From NCBI RefSeq assembly GCF_947507565.1, contig NC_089182.1, forward strand, positions 1,612,001-1,676,000: a DNA stretch of 64,000 nt, written 5' to 3'. The notes under the pieces were generated by a model, which was not told the DNA's origin, did not search any database, and saw only the letters and a list, made by a program, of their open reading frames with translations. Every line of letters starts with the position of its first letter. The stretch's first letter is position 1. The translations under genes and the position numbers were made by a program. Positions 22,222-34,279 of the stretch are shown in pieces. This stretch comes from Oscarella lobularis. Its lineage: Eukaryota > Porifera > Homoscleromorpha > Homosclerophorida > Oscarellidae.

Positions 22222-25200
22222 CTAATACTAAAACTGGTGCACACGTTGGCGTTTTTTCTAGTTCTTGGCCGAGTCATTGTCTTGACGTCGTCACGTTTGA
22301 CCGCAGCTTCAGGCAAAGTAACTGTTCAAATTCGGGTGAGCGGAGTCGGAAGGAGATCTATTTCTGGTGTAAGGAGGGAAATTTTTAGAATCCCAAAAAC
22401 GCTTTGATGGCATCGCTCAAGAACCTTACGCTCGACACTGGTAAATTAGTATTGAGCTAATCCTATAGGAACTGGGATGCATGATACGTATAGGAGTTGC
22501 CAAGTTCAGTTTTCCGTTGTCAAGTGAGCCGGTGCTTGGACAATACGCCTTGTGTGCAACGGTCGAGGTACTTTAAGAAGACTGCGACAGAGCAATGACG
22601 GTACTACGTATGATTAGGATGGGATTCGAAAACAGGGAAAATGCTTTTCTGTCAAAGTCGAGGAATATGGTTAGACTAGGAAAAGAATTTTTTATTCAAA
22701 ATTCATCACGTGTCTAACGTAGTCTTGCCTAAATTCTCGTGCACGATTTCTCCCAAAGATGATCAATTCTCCTGTATTCCACGTAGGCATTCGGTTTGCT
22801 ACACTGTCAGTGCTAAGTAAGTCTTCTTTCACGCTGCGCAGCCTCTTATATGACAATGTAGATACACGTACGGGCAAAAAGTGAAGGGAACTGTTTCTGC
22901 CACGGCAACAATTGCTAGCGTCTGGAGACGGTGTGCGAACGACGAAAGAGAAGTCGTTCAAGATTCCGTACGCTCAACTGTACGTAGCATATAAAACGAA
23001 ATAAAAACGTTTTAGATCGATGGCGAAAAAACCGTTTGCGTTTCCACTTGTGCGAGATACTATCTTTTGTGTTATGATGAAATTCATCTCGAGGCCAATG
23101 TGACGGATCCGACGTCGGGAGAGGAAGTCGCCTGCGAAGGAGTTACGAAAATTCCCATTCGACCGCATCCTTATCAAATTGAAATAGTAAAACCCCCATT
23201 CAATGCTTTCTATCCCTGTCAGAAAACGCGTTACACAGTGAGGAAAATGTGCCTCCTGGTACTGATGAATTGTGGAAGTTGGTTTTAGGTGAAAACGAGC
23301 GTCGTTTCAGGAAAACCGTATGGTGGGGTGAGAGTGAAATTCACTTGCAAATCTCAGCTTAAAAAGAGAAAAAAGTGTGACTTTGACAAAGAAGAGATCT
23401 ATACGACTACAATAACGACTGGCAATGATGGCAGAGCTCCTATCGAATTCTGCGCTCCGTGCAATGCTCTCGACATTTCGTGCACCGTAGGGTTCAAAAG
23501 AGCAAGGGCTCTGATTTGTTTCTAATATTTCTCTTTGTGGCCAGGCTGAGTCTGTCGACTATAACCGAGCCGAAACCGCTCGTAGCGGCAGGAGCGTCTT
23601 GATCTACTCGCCAGGACGCGTCATAGTTCGCAACTCAATGAAATCATTAGAAGTAGGCAATGAACACGTGTTCGATGCCTATTTCACTCACTCGGGAAAA
23701 ACCAGCGCCTTTGTAAGTACACCAAAAGTGCGTACATGTATATATAAATAACGGGAGTGTCCTATAGATTCTTAGCAAGGGAACCGTCCTAAATACGTTG
23801 TCCTGCTTTGCAACGTCTATAGACATTAATGCGACGGACATATCGGATGAAATATGTGATGCCAAAGGAATGCCGCGACCGTTGAAATATCACTGCTCGT
23901 TTCGATATCGAGTGACGTCAGCAATGATTCCCAAAGTGACGATTGTCATCGGTCAGAAGAAATTGTCAGCTGTCAATCTCAACTTGCCTGTATCAGCGAA
24001 TTCCGGAAATCAAGTAACGGATGATCTTAGTTACTTATTTACTACAACGACGTGTTTGTAGATGACGTTGGAATTTAGTCGGAATCAAGTGGAACCTGGA
24101 GAGAACGTGAGTCTGCAAATTGAAGCTGCTTCCGGGTCGTACATCGGCCTTGTGTCCGTCGATCAAAGCGTCTACCTTCAACAGGCAAAAAATCAACTTA
24201 CATCTCAACAAGTTTGACTAAATAATTCCTAATAATTGTATTCGAATCGGCGTCGTTTAGGTTCATGCGGAGGCGGCTGGCTTTGACTCGTCTCTGAATT
24301 ATTTGCCTCGCAAGACGTTTGACTGCGGAGCCAGGAGACTCTGGAGTTGCTACTGCCGTCAGTATGGATGCAAACGCAGGCCTTCCGTTGGTTAATTTAC
24401 CGTGTCCAATAACGAATTCTATATCAGTTCGTTTTTAGAAGGATTACGGGGACGGTAGTGACAGTCCGACTTCTAGTACAGAACCGCCTTACTTTCATCG
24501 ATTCCGCTGTCCAGTGTCGAACTGCTATAGAGAAGTTTGCACGCTAAACGGATATTGCGAATTCGTTTCGGCCTTGAGTTTTTACGAGGTGTGGAATCGG
24601 GTTTCTAATTCGCTTGCATAGACGTCTACCTACTGGTAATTTTTGTGTCTAGCTTGCCGGGCTAAAAGTTGTGAGCAATTTGAAGACTACAAGTTCTCCT
24701 AAATGCGCCAAGCCTAAGCCACCGGAGGGCGACAGCTGTTGCGACTGTGCGCATGGTCCATTTTACAACGAGTATATCTCATATATATCGTTTATTAGAC
24801 TGGCGTTTCTTTTACGACTATGGGAACTACGACGTCGATGGGTCTGGCGAGTACGCATTAACCGCTAGCTTTCTCATGGTTCCATCGAAAGAAGCTGACG
24901 ACGAGGACGTTGAGACAACTACGGAGCTACTTGAAGTCAAGAAAGAACGGATCAACTTTCCTGAGACATGGATATGGACGGATATTCAATTGGAGTAAAA
25001 ATGCATTATCAGTGAACACAGCTTTGTTCTATCTCTGTCTCCATCTATAGAAAAAATTCGAGGAACCGTGATGTCATGTTGACTGCTCCGGACACGATAA
25101 CGTCGTGGATTGCCGACGGTTTTTCTTTGTCAACTGAGTCTTCTATTAGCGTTTCGATGCCGGCGTCTCTTCGAGTCTTTCAGCCGTTTTTCGTGTCTCT

Positions 25201-27777
25201 CACTTTGCCCTATTCCGTCATTCGAGGCGAAAAACTCGAAGTGCGAGCGACCGTCTTCAATTATCTCGACGTCAACCTCACCGTACGTAGTCTTTAATTA
25301 AATTAGCTTAAATAGGTTTTTAACAAAAAATAGGCTTTCGTTGAATTGGAAGTGGATTCAAATGAAATTAGCTTTATAGAATCAAAAGCAGACATGCAAA
25401 AAGGCTCTCAACGCAACTTGACCATACCAGCAGGAGAAGCTCGTTCTATTGACTATTTCATTGTTCCACTTAAAGTCGGCTATCTTCCAATGAAGTGCAC
25501 TGCGAGATCGACTCAAGCGGCCGATGCAGTGGTTCGCCCACTTCTAGTCGAAGTAGAGAAATCAATACTGGTCTATCGTTAATCTATACAGCGAATCTCT
25601 CTCTAGCCAGAAGGCGTGCAAAAGGAGTACGGACTGTCGTCTCTCATCTGTATCGAAGGTACGAGAGATTTGCTGTATTTCCTATAACTATTCTAATATC
25701 TGGTCATTATAGATGGTGCCGAAAACGCTGAAAGAGTGTTCAATCTGACTCTTCCGCCCACTTATGTTCCCGACTCCGAGAGCGCAGTCGTCAGCGTAAC
25801 AAGTACGGTTGTATCTCGTCTTGGTGTAATTTTCTTAGGAATTTCTCTGTGCAGCGGATTACATGGGGCCCACGATTGAAGGACTGGAAAATCTTCTTCG
25901 ACTTCCCTACGGATGTGGAGAACAGAATATGATTAATTTCGCTCCTGGCGTTTATATCACGCGTTACCTTACGGCCGTCGGGAAATTGGATGAGAAAACT
26001 GAGAAAAAAGCTCTCAACATAATGATGAAAGGTGACACCAACCTTGATATGCACAGAAATGGTAAGCTCTGTGTAGGTTATCAAAGAGAACTGATTTTTC
26101 AGCGAGACCATGGATCGTATAGTGCGTTTGGAAACAGCGATAAATGTGGCAGCATGTGGTATGTATCTGAAAGCAGTGACTTACGATGTGGACCTAATCA
26201 TTTCGTCGTAGGTTAACCGCCTTCGTGGTCAGAACGTTCGGTCAAGCGCATGGAATTATTGACGTTGATCAGACAGTTCAAGCAAAGGCGATTAACTGGA
26301 TGAAGAAGAAGCAGAGTCAAGATGGATCGTTCCCAACTGTTTGTCGTGTTCTTGACAAGGAAATGCAGGGTTGCTCCGGAGGAGAATGCAGTCTGACCGC
26401 CTACGTTACACTTGCTCTATTAGAAGCAGGCGTGCCGTCATCTGTGAGAAACCAGTGTGATCCTCAAACATTTCCGCGTGAGATTTTTCTGTAGGATCCA
26501 TCTATTGTCAATGCATTGACTTACCTCAACTCGACGTGCTCTTCGAATGACTGCGAGAGCAATTACGCTTTGGCTGTCATTTCCAACGTATTCTGCAAGG
26601 CTGGTCACTCTAGAGCCGACGAACTACTCAATCAACTACTGAGCTGCGCGACAACCGAAGACGATACAATGTACTGGAAGTATTCAAAGGAGAGCAATCA
26701 ATTCTGCTACGGACGTCGTTGGGGAATGCCATGCGCAAGCCGTTCGTGCGACGTGGAAACAAGCGCGTATGCTCTACTTGCCTTCAAATGTCAAGGAGAC
26801 GTGGGAAACAGCTTGAAAATTGTCCGCTGGCTACTCGAGCAGAGAAATCCTTCTGGAGGCTTCCGATCAACTCAGGTTAGTATAGTTTACCAGCATTGTT
26901 AGAAAATTACTCGGCGGGGGTTTTTTAGGACACGGTAGTGGCTCTACAAGCTCTCTCTGAATACGCTGCCTTGAGCGTTGCCAACAACGACGTGTCGATG
27001 AGTATTCGCTTCAGCACCGACTCGGAATTCTCGTGGTCGCTCGCCGTCGATTCGTCCAATTCCCAAGACGTCCAGACTCTCAATATTCCGACTCTTCCGT
27101 CGACGCTGACAGCTAGTCTTGTCGGCGTCGGATGCGTCCTCGTTCAAACCGGCGTCAAGTACAATATACCGGAACCGCCGGAAGAAGCGGCGTTTGAAGT
27201 GGCAGCCATGGCAACAATGAATGAAAACAAAGGAAAGTCGTGCTCGTATAAGATAAGAGTTTGCAACCGGTAAGTATTCGCTTTTCTAGTAGACTTAGAT
27301 CTTTTCTACTAGTTATAACAAGTACATGTGGTATTTAGCTGGTTGCTAAAGAAACCAAGAAGTTCTAATATGGCTCTGACAGATATCACCCTGTTTTCAG
27401 GATTTGTGCCTATTGATTCTGACCTCAAAGACGTAACAATGATTATTTAAACTAGTGCTTAGTTTTTACAAATTTGTATTCTAGCTGGAGAAAAAAGGAA
27501 CGTGCAAAATCAAAAGAATCGACAAGCAGGACCGAAGAGTCAGAGTCTATATTGACGAAGTGAGTTTCATAAAATGCTTTTGCTCAATTAACTAAATATT
27601 ATGATTAATTAAATATTATTATTATAGGTAAGACGAAAGGTGTGTTGTTTTGAGCTTCAAATGAAGAGAACTGTTTTTGTTGAAGACCTCCAAGGCGTTC
27701 CCGTCATCTCGTACAACTACTACGATCCAGATCAGTCTGGCGGTACGATGCTCTATCCGAGAGAGGAATGCAAGTAA
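21556..27777 (+). CDS. Alpha-2-macroglobulin-type thioester protease inhibitor
   Basis: Secreted thioester protein that traps proteases. It starts at 21556 with signal peptide MTRLLLTTSLLVAFSAS. Short introns (about 48 bp near 21640-21690 and 21953-22000) join to IIMIQTDKPIYKPGQT (~22110), FSFPLSSEPVLGQYALC (~22510), VLPKFSC (~22710), VSVDQSVYLQQAK (~24150), a cysteine-rich bait-region segment (~24300-24780), FPETWIWTDIQLE (~24960) and RVFQPFFVSLTLPYSVIRGE (~25180). The thioester PYGCGEQNM is at ~25908-25931, followed by GSYSAFG (~26116), the rest of the thioester-domain helices, and a receptor-binding domain (MALTDITLFSGFVP ~27370; VISYNYYDPDQSG ~27710). TAA at 27775-27777. About 20 exons. 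The A2M-like order and FPETWIW support the A2M branch over CD109 or C3. Its 3' part is duplicated downstream. Confidence 0.88.
22165..22220. repeat. (AC)n/(AT)n microsatellite in a macroglobulin intron
   Basis: About 23 AC units followed by five AT units, directly after the donor at the end of the KPIYKPGQT exon. It makes long spurious open frames (THTHTH, VCVCVC). Confidence 0.95.
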
Positions 27778-28758
27778 TTGAAGTAACTGAGGGGTTTTCT
27801 TTTGGATTTGGTCGTGTTTGACTTGTTGTCTGTGCTTAGAAATTGATGTGCTGATTGCTGCATACGGAATTGAATTGCGCTTTCTTGTTTCTTTTTTCTT
27901 TATGTGCACTTGTGCGGAGGCGCACTCAGCTCCCTTCTACTACTGTACTCGTTTGTGCTACTCCTGCGGACCATGAGCGGACATTCGTGCAGCAGTTAAA
28001 TGTTTCTTGATTGGAGCCCGACGTACAGTAGTAAGAATAGCGTAGGAGCACGGATCACTGATCTTCTAAAAGTGGTGGGAGCTGTCCGGGTTGGAAACCC
28101 CAGCTACTGTGCAAGTAGATGTTGCATCAGTAGACGAAGTAACGGTGCTGCTTGAAATATTCTTCACAATTTCAGGAGGTCGCTGACGTCATTCAAAATG
28201 GCCGCGGTTCTTAGTATGGAATCGAATAGAATGTTTCTGAGAAGACCAGTGTGTTAATCGAATGCCATGAATTTGAATAGATGATAATTATCTGGTGACA
28301 TATATTTCCTCTCTCTATTGGTACGCAGCAGCAGTTTCGAACAAGCAAAATATGAATTGCTGTAGCGTTGACAATTTCTTTCCTAGTCTCAAGAATAATT
28401 GTTTGAGACATTAGAATGACATTATAGACGGGTGGTAGGGCAAAAATGATGGAAAAAAGCTCTCGCAAGGAATATGGCTCCCGGACAAGGAGGTAAACAG
28501 TAACCGCGCAAAAGGGCTGGCAGTGAAGACCGCAAACCCATGCAAAGAGATGGAGTTGAGGAGCTAGCATAAGTTTCATTACCGCAACTCACTGCACTAT
28601 GAGAAGAAACATAAGGAACAACACTCAAGTACTGATGCTATAAGAGTTACTCAAGGCGAGTTAAAACAGACCTTGTATACAGCAAAAGCAGGACGCCGTG
28701 TCAGACCGAACTAGAGTGCTACTACATTTGAATAGTCATATCGTCTATATGTGCGCTT
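27778..28758. other. Spacer between convergent macroglobulin and GPCR genes
   Basis: 3' UTRs of both genes. A 122-codon minus-strand frame (28211-28579, ATG start) encodes a hydrophobic peptide with an LPPVYN-like stretch faintly reminiscent of a seventh GPCR helix. It is preserved in the downstream copy (33732-34100) only because that spacer is nearly identical, so it is not called as a gene. Confidence 0.4.
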
Positions 28759-31422
28759 CTATTCCGTTTCGGTGTTGACCTTAGATCCGCTGCCACCTGA
28801 TTTGTTTGCCGCTGTTGCAGAGAATTTTGAAACGTACTCTCTTGTGTTTCTTTCCGGTTGAAACAAAACAGTAAAGACTTTCTGCCCGAAGAAACACCCC
28901 AAGGCGACTAACGCTGTAAAGTTCACCGACAAGATAATAAGGACCGAGAGAAAATCAGAGCGGACGTCCCTAATGCCAATTCCTATTGCTACAAAAGTGA
29001 GCCAGGTAAGTAGCTCAGAAAAGGCAGCCAAATTTATGAAGAGTTTCTCGTTAAAGCCTTTAGGAATATCTCGCATCCTGTTAACGAGCACAATGCAGGA
29101 AATTATAAGTGACATGATGTAGAGCACAGAGGGAACGAGGCCGTAGCTGTATAGATGACGGCAGGCAAGTGTGACATCTTCGTTCTCTTCTTTAATGACG
29201 AGAGCGGCTTTCGGAGCTGCAATCGCCAGCCAGAAACTGTTGATGATACAAGCTCCTAGTATAATTGCACCAGCGAGCAAAATCTGACTTCCCTGACCAA
29301 GGCACGGTAGTTGTTGACTCATGTTTGTTTTGCTTTTGAAAATTCGCACAATTCGATTCGTTTTAATTAAAAGAGCACCGAAAATCATTGATGGGAAGAC
29401 CGTCACAAAATATCGCTGAACTCCGCACAGAGAGTCGGTTGGCTTGCCTATGAAAACGAATGTCAATAGATGAGACAACATGATTCCTGCCAACATGACG
29501 ATAGTCAATTCCCTGCTATTTGCCTTGACGATAGGGGTATTCCAAAACCTGAGAAAAACGACCAGGGTTGTAGAGACGAGGGCTATACCAGTCAGTGCTA
29601 TTACAACACTGAAGATTGCCAAAGGGTCACTCCATCTGAGGTAATTGACCTTTAGCACTTGGCATCCTGTGCGAGAGTCGTCTGAGGTTTGGTTACCCGG
29701 GCAACGCTGGCATTCTCCAAAAGGATTCTTCTTGGTGTTAAGGAAATAATGTTTGTCGCATCGTCCTACGCAATCCCAGCACTTCGTCGAAAGCCTGCCG
29801 GAAACCGTTGAAGGATCCAAATTCAGTGGTACTCTCCTACTTCCCAGATTACATGGTAGACTGCAGCGAGAAACTGGCACTGAATCGCCTATCCACATTA
29901 TATCTTTAAACACTGTTAGATTCTCTTCATCCCATTCTCCCACTACATCAATATAAGGTTCTTGATTTGGTTTCGTTTTGAGGTTGACTATGTCGTACTG
30001 GGCACCTACGTAATCCCCATTTGGGTTGAAAGAAAAGTCCCCTCCTGTAATCGAAGGAAATGTGATGTTCAGCAGAATAGCGGAGTAGTTCTTCCTGCAC
30101 TCTTCTATATCAGTTTTACAGAACTCGACTTGACGGCGGAAGCAAACTGGGTTCACTTCATTATTGCAGGAAGCAAGAAAGTAGGCATGGAGTGAGTAAG
30201 CAAATACGTCGACAGCATCTACCGCCTTGGATACTTTAGTTGCAAAGGTCTTCCCTTTAAATGTCTTGTTACCGCATGTCCCGTCAGCAAGCTTGCATTG
30301 CAGTTTTTTTTCGAAATAAGTTTCCAACCAAGGGTTTTCTCCAGTACTGTTTGTAAATCTAAGATTTTCCATGTGCTTCAAGAATAGTGGAAGAGTGGTT
30401 ACTTTGGGATTGACTGACAAGGACCCAAGAGCCGTCAGTGTGGTGTCAACGGCACCGTCTGCTGTTAGAAACTGAAATGTCTCTATATCTGCGCCCCACG
30501 CGTCGCATCCGATGAAAGTGAAATTCCGACTCCTTAGTGAAGGTGTCTTATGAATCACCCGAATAACTGTACGAGCAAGATCCTGTTGGGCGAATATAAC
30601 GAGCACGCTTCCGTTTTGGAAAGCTCGCTTCCAATCGCGTAGACTATTAGTCACATTGACTCTTTGAAGGTCTGTCAGAGCGTTTTCGACAGTGCTATAG
30701 GATGCTTGAATTTCTAATCCCACTTTGAAACCAAATTCAATATCCAGTTTCTGTGTCTCCTTTTCCAGCGCTCTGAATCCCGCAGAACCATAGGCATCAG
30801 TCGAGTATATACCGTGCACGTAAGTCCACTTGTATTTTTTAATGAGAGCTGCTATAGCTCTTGCTTGAAACGAATCTGAAGGAATCGTCCTAAAAAAGAG
30901 CGGATATCTATCAGAGTTACTCAGATCAGGACTAGTCGAAGCGTAGCTGATCATAGGCACAAAAAATAGGTTGACGAGATCATTGACTCGGATGGAATTT
31001 CCAGAATAAACTGGTCCAACAATTCCCATCAGGGGACTACCTCTTTCCACATCGTTATAGACAAATTCGAGAGACTGTCGTAAAGCATACTCCGGTGCAG
31101 AGCACGTGTCACGAATTTCGTAGCCTATGACAATGCCGGGTAGTACTGTTGGGTCGGTATTGATACGGTTAATAGCGAACGCCATTGCTTCCGCATACTC
31201 GACACCCGATAACCTCATGTTCTCAAGCGTCTCTAAGCATTTTTTCTGACGATAGGTGTAGATGGGAGTGAGACCGCCGAAAACGATATCAGCTTTCGTA
31301 CAGTTACGAGTGGAGGGGGTGTCGGCTGGCTTGTAGCACGGAGCCCGGAAGATATCAGCCGTGCTTTCCGTCGTGTGCATCATAGCGGCACTGAAGAGAC
31401 TGACAAAGCTGACGAGAAGCAT
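28759..31422 (-). CDS. Class C GPCR, metabotropic glutamate receptor-like (copy A)
   Basis: Intronless, 887 residues. A signal peptide (MLLVSFVSLFSAAMM) leads a venus-flytrap ligand domain: DIVFGGLTPIYTY, then EAMAFAINRIN, and ISYASTSPDLSNSDRYPLFF around residue 160, matching the mGluR Ser/Ala-Ser-Thr binding segment. TYVHGIYSTDAYG and FIGCDAWGA follow. A cysteine-rich stalk (CSLPC...CWDCVGRC...CQRCPGNQT, ~540-610) precedes seven helices starting near LAIFSVVIALTGIALV, with NTPIVKANSRELTIVML and LLIKTNRIVRIF, both typical of mGluRs. The tail is short. Ligand cannot be assumed to be glutamate: sponge class C receptors are diverse, and the basic Arg/Lys contacts were not verified. Convergent to the macroglobulin gene. 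Confidence 0.92.
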   Translation of the reverse strand: MLLVSFVSLFSAAMMHTTESTADIFRAPCYKPADTPSTRNCTKADIVFGGLTPIYTYRQKKCLETLENMRLSGVEYAEAMAFAINRINTDPTVLPGIVIGYEIRDTCSAPEYALRQSLEFVYNDVERGSPLMGIVGPVYSGNSIRVNDLVNLFFVPMISYASTSPDLSNSDRYPLFFRTIPSDSFQARAIAALIKKYKWTYVHGIYSTDAYGSAGFRALEKETQKLDIEFGFKVGLEIQASYSTVENALTDLQRVNVTNSLRDWKRAFQNGSVLVIFAQQDLARTVIRVIHKTPSLRSRNFTFIGCDAWGADIETFQFLTADGAVDTTLTALGSLSVNPKVTTLPLFLKHMENLRFTNSTGENPWLETYFEKKLQCKLADGTCGNKTFKGKTFATKVSKAVDAVDVFAYSLHAYFLASCNNEVNPVCFRRQVEFCKTDIEECRKNYSAILLNITFPSITGGDFSFNPNGDYVGAQYDIVNLKTKPNQEPYIDVVGEWDEENLTVFKDIMWIGDSVPVSRCSLPCNLGSRRVPLNLDPSTVSGRLSTKCWDCVGRCDKHYFLNTKKNPFGECQRCPGNQTSDDSRTGCQVLKVNYLRWSDPLAIFSVVIALTGIALVSTTLVVFLRFWNTPIVKANSRELTIVMLAGIMLSHLLTFVFIGKPTDSLCGVQRYFVTVFPSMIFGALLIKTNRIVRIFKSKTNMSQQLPCLGQGSQILLAGAIILGACIINSFWLAIAAPKAALVIKEENEDVTLACRHLYSYGLVPSVLYIMSLIISCIVLVNRMRDIPKGFNEKLFINLAAFSELLTWLTFVAIGIGIRDVRSDFLSVLIILSVNFTALVALGCFFGQKVFTVLFQPERNTREYVSKFSATAANKSGGSGSKVNTETE

Positions 31423-31636
31423 TGGAGACTAGATGGCATATGGGGAGAGTAAACACGGGCGAATGTGGGGACTCGATCACGTGCACGACTCTTCGAACGT
31501 TCCCCTACTTAAGCAGATCCAAACTGATAAACTTTTGAGATTAAAAATTGTCATAAAATTTTATAAATAAACCCTTTTCTGCAAAACATAAATAATTGCA
31601 GATTTCTGTTGAAGGTATTTTGTTTCAAAACTATTC

Positions 31637-33298
31637 GTATAGTGCGTTTGGAAACAGCGATAAATGTGGCAGCATGTGGTATGTATCTGAAAGCAGTGAC
31701 TTACGATGTGGACCTAATCATTTCGTCGTAGGTTAACCGCCTTCGTGGTCAGAACGTTCGGTCAAGCGCATGGAATTATTGACGTTGATCAGACAGTTCA
31801 AGCAAAGGCGATTAACTGGATGAAGAAGAAGCAGAGTCAAGATGGATCGTTCCCAACTGTTTGTCATGTTCTTGACAAGGAAATGCAGGGTTGCTCCGGA
31901 GGAGAATGCAGTCTGACCGCCTACGTTACAATTGCTCTATTAGAAGCAGGCGTGCCGTCATCTGTGAGAAACCAGTGTGATCCTCAAACATTTCCGCGTG
32001 AGATTTTTCTGTAGGATCCATCTATTGTCAATGCATTGACTTACCTCAACTCGACGTGCTCCTCGAATGACTGCGAGAACAATTACGCTTTGGCTGTCAT
32101 TTCCAACGTATTCTGCAAGGCTGGTCACTCTAGAGCCGACGAACTACTCAATCAACTACTGAGCTGCGCGACAACCGAAGACGATACAATGTACTGGAAG
32201 TATTCAAAGGAGAGCAATCAATTCTGCTACGGACGTCGTTGGGGAATGCCATGCGCAAGCCGTTCGTGCGACGTGGAAACAAGCGCGTATGCTCTACTTG
32301 CCTTCAAATGTCAAGGAGACGTGGGAAACAGCTTGAAAATTGTCCACAGGCTACTCGAGCAGAGAAATCCTTCTGGAGGCTTCCGATCAACTCAGGTTAG
32401 TATAGTTTACCAGCATTGTTAGAAAATTACTCGGCGGGGGTTTTTTAGGACACGGTAGTGGCTCTACAAGCTCTCTCTGAATACGCTGCCTTGAGCGTTG
32501 CCAACAACGACGTGTCGATGAGTATTCGCTTCAGCACCGACTCGGAATTCTCGTGGTCGCTCGCCGTCGATTCGTCCAATTCCCAAGACGTCCAGACTCT
32601 CAATATTCCGACTCTTCCGTCGACGCTGACAGCTAGTCTTGTCGGCGTCGGATGCGTCCTCGTTCAAACCGGCGTCAAGTACAATATACCGGAACCGCCG
32701 GAAGAAGCGGCGTTTGAAGTGGCAGCCATGGCAACAATGAATGAAAACAAAGGAAAGTCGTGCTCGTATAAGATAAGAGTTTGCAACCGGTAAGTATCCG
32801 CTTTTCTAGTAGACTTAGATCTTTTCTACTAGTTATAACAAGTACATGTGGTATTTAGCTGGTTTGCTAAAGAAACCAAGAAGTTCTAATATGGCTCTGA
32901 CAGATATCACCCTGTTTTCAGGATTTGTGCCTATTGATTCTGACCTCAAAGACGTAACAATGATTATTTAAACTAGTGCTTAGTTTTTACAAATTTGTAT
33001 TCTAGCTGGAGAAAAAAGGAACGCGCAAAATCAAAAGAATCGACAAGCAGGACCGAAGAGTCAGAGTCTATATTGACGAAGTGAGTTTCATAAAATGCTT
33101 TTGCTCAATTAACTAAATATTATGATTAATTAAATATTATTATTATAGGTAAGACGAAAGGTGTGTTGTTTTGAGCTTCAAATGAAGAGAACTGTTTTTG
33201 TTGAAGACCTCCAAGGCGTTCCCGTCATCTCGTACAACTACTACGATCCAGATCAGTCTGGCGGTACGATGCTCTATCCGAGAGAGGAATGCAAGTAA
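31637..33298 (+). pseudogene. Headless 3' fragment of alpha-2-macroglobulin
   Basis: Exons downstream of the GSYSAFG exon are present with splice sites intact (for example FGQAHGIIDVDQTVQ, LNSTCSSNDC, DTVVALQALSEY, VISYNYYDPDQSG) and the same stop (33296-33298). The signal peptide, macroglobulin domains, bait region and the CGEQ thioester are absent. It also lacks a promoter and start codon, because the sequence upstream is the head end of the GPCR. Coding differences from the parent are few (such as RVLDK to HVLDK and ESNYA to ENNYA). Probably a non-functional duplicate, unless an upstream promoter drives a fusion. Confidence 0.85.
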
Positions 33299-34279
33299 TT
33301 GAAGTAACTGAGGGGTTTTCTTTTGGATTTGGTCGTGTTTGACTTGTTGTCTGTGCTTAGAAATTGATGTGCTGATTGCTGCATACGGAATTGAATTGCG
33401 CTTTCTTGTTTCTTTTTTCTTTATGTGCACTTGTGCGGAGGCGCACTCAGCTCCCTTCTACTACTGTACTCGTTTGTGCTACTCCTGCGGACCATGAGCG
33501 GACATTCGTGCAGCAGTTAAATGTTTCTTGATTGGAGCCCGACGTACAGTAGTAAGAATAGCGTAGGAGCACGGATCACTGATCTTCTAAAAGTGGTGGG
33601 AGCTGTCCGGGTTGGAAACCCCAGCTACTGTGCAAGTAGATGTTGCATCAGTAGACGAAGTAACGGTGCTGCTTGAAATATTCTTCACAATTTCAGGAGG
33701 TCGCTGACGTCATTCAAAATGGCCGCGGTTCTTAGTATGGAATCGAATAGAATGTTTCTGAGAAGACCAGTGTGTTAATCGAATGCCATGAATTTGAATA
33801 GATGATAATTATCTGGTGACATATATTTCCTCTCTCTATTGGTACGCAGCAGCAGTTTCGAACAAGCAAAATATGAATTGCTGTAGCGTTGACAATTTCT
33901 TTCCTAGTCTCAAGAATAATTGTTTGAGACATTAGAATGACATTATAGACGGGTGGTAGGGCAAAAATGATGGAAAAAAGCTCTCGCAAGGAATATGGCT
34001 CCCGGACAAGGAGGTAAACAGTAACCGCGCAAAAGGGCTGGCAGTGAAGACCGCAAACCCATGCAAAGAGATGGAGTTGAGGAGCTAGCATAAGTTTCAT
34101 TACCGCAACTCACTGCACTATGAGAAGAAACATAAGGAACAACACTCAAGTACTGATGCTATAAGAGTTACTCAAGGCGAGTTAAAACAGACCTTGTATA
34201 CAGCAAAAGCAGGACGCCGTGTCAGACCGAACTAGAGTGCTACTACATTTGAATAGTCATATCGTCTATATGTGCGCTT

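Larger units (their letters stand above)
26118..31636. repeat. Tandem segmental duplication, copy A (~5.5 kb)
   Basis: Begins inside the macroglobulin exon encoding GSYSAFG (tatagtgcgtttggaaacag) and ends at ...caaaactattc 1.2 kb or less beyond the GPCR start side. The next base starts the second copy with the same sequence. Contains the 3' part of the macroglobulin gene and the whole class C GPCR. The junction shares only about two bases (tc) with the two original ends. Confidence 0.95.

Noticed and set aside
22044-22407. Open frames rich in TH or VC repeats
   Set aside because: Produced by the AC/AT microsatellite inside a macroglobulin intron.
28211-28579. 122-codon hydrophobic minus-strand frame, repeated at 33732-34100
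   Set aside because: Its preservation reflects the recent segmental duplication rather than selection; the GPCR-like resemblance is weak.
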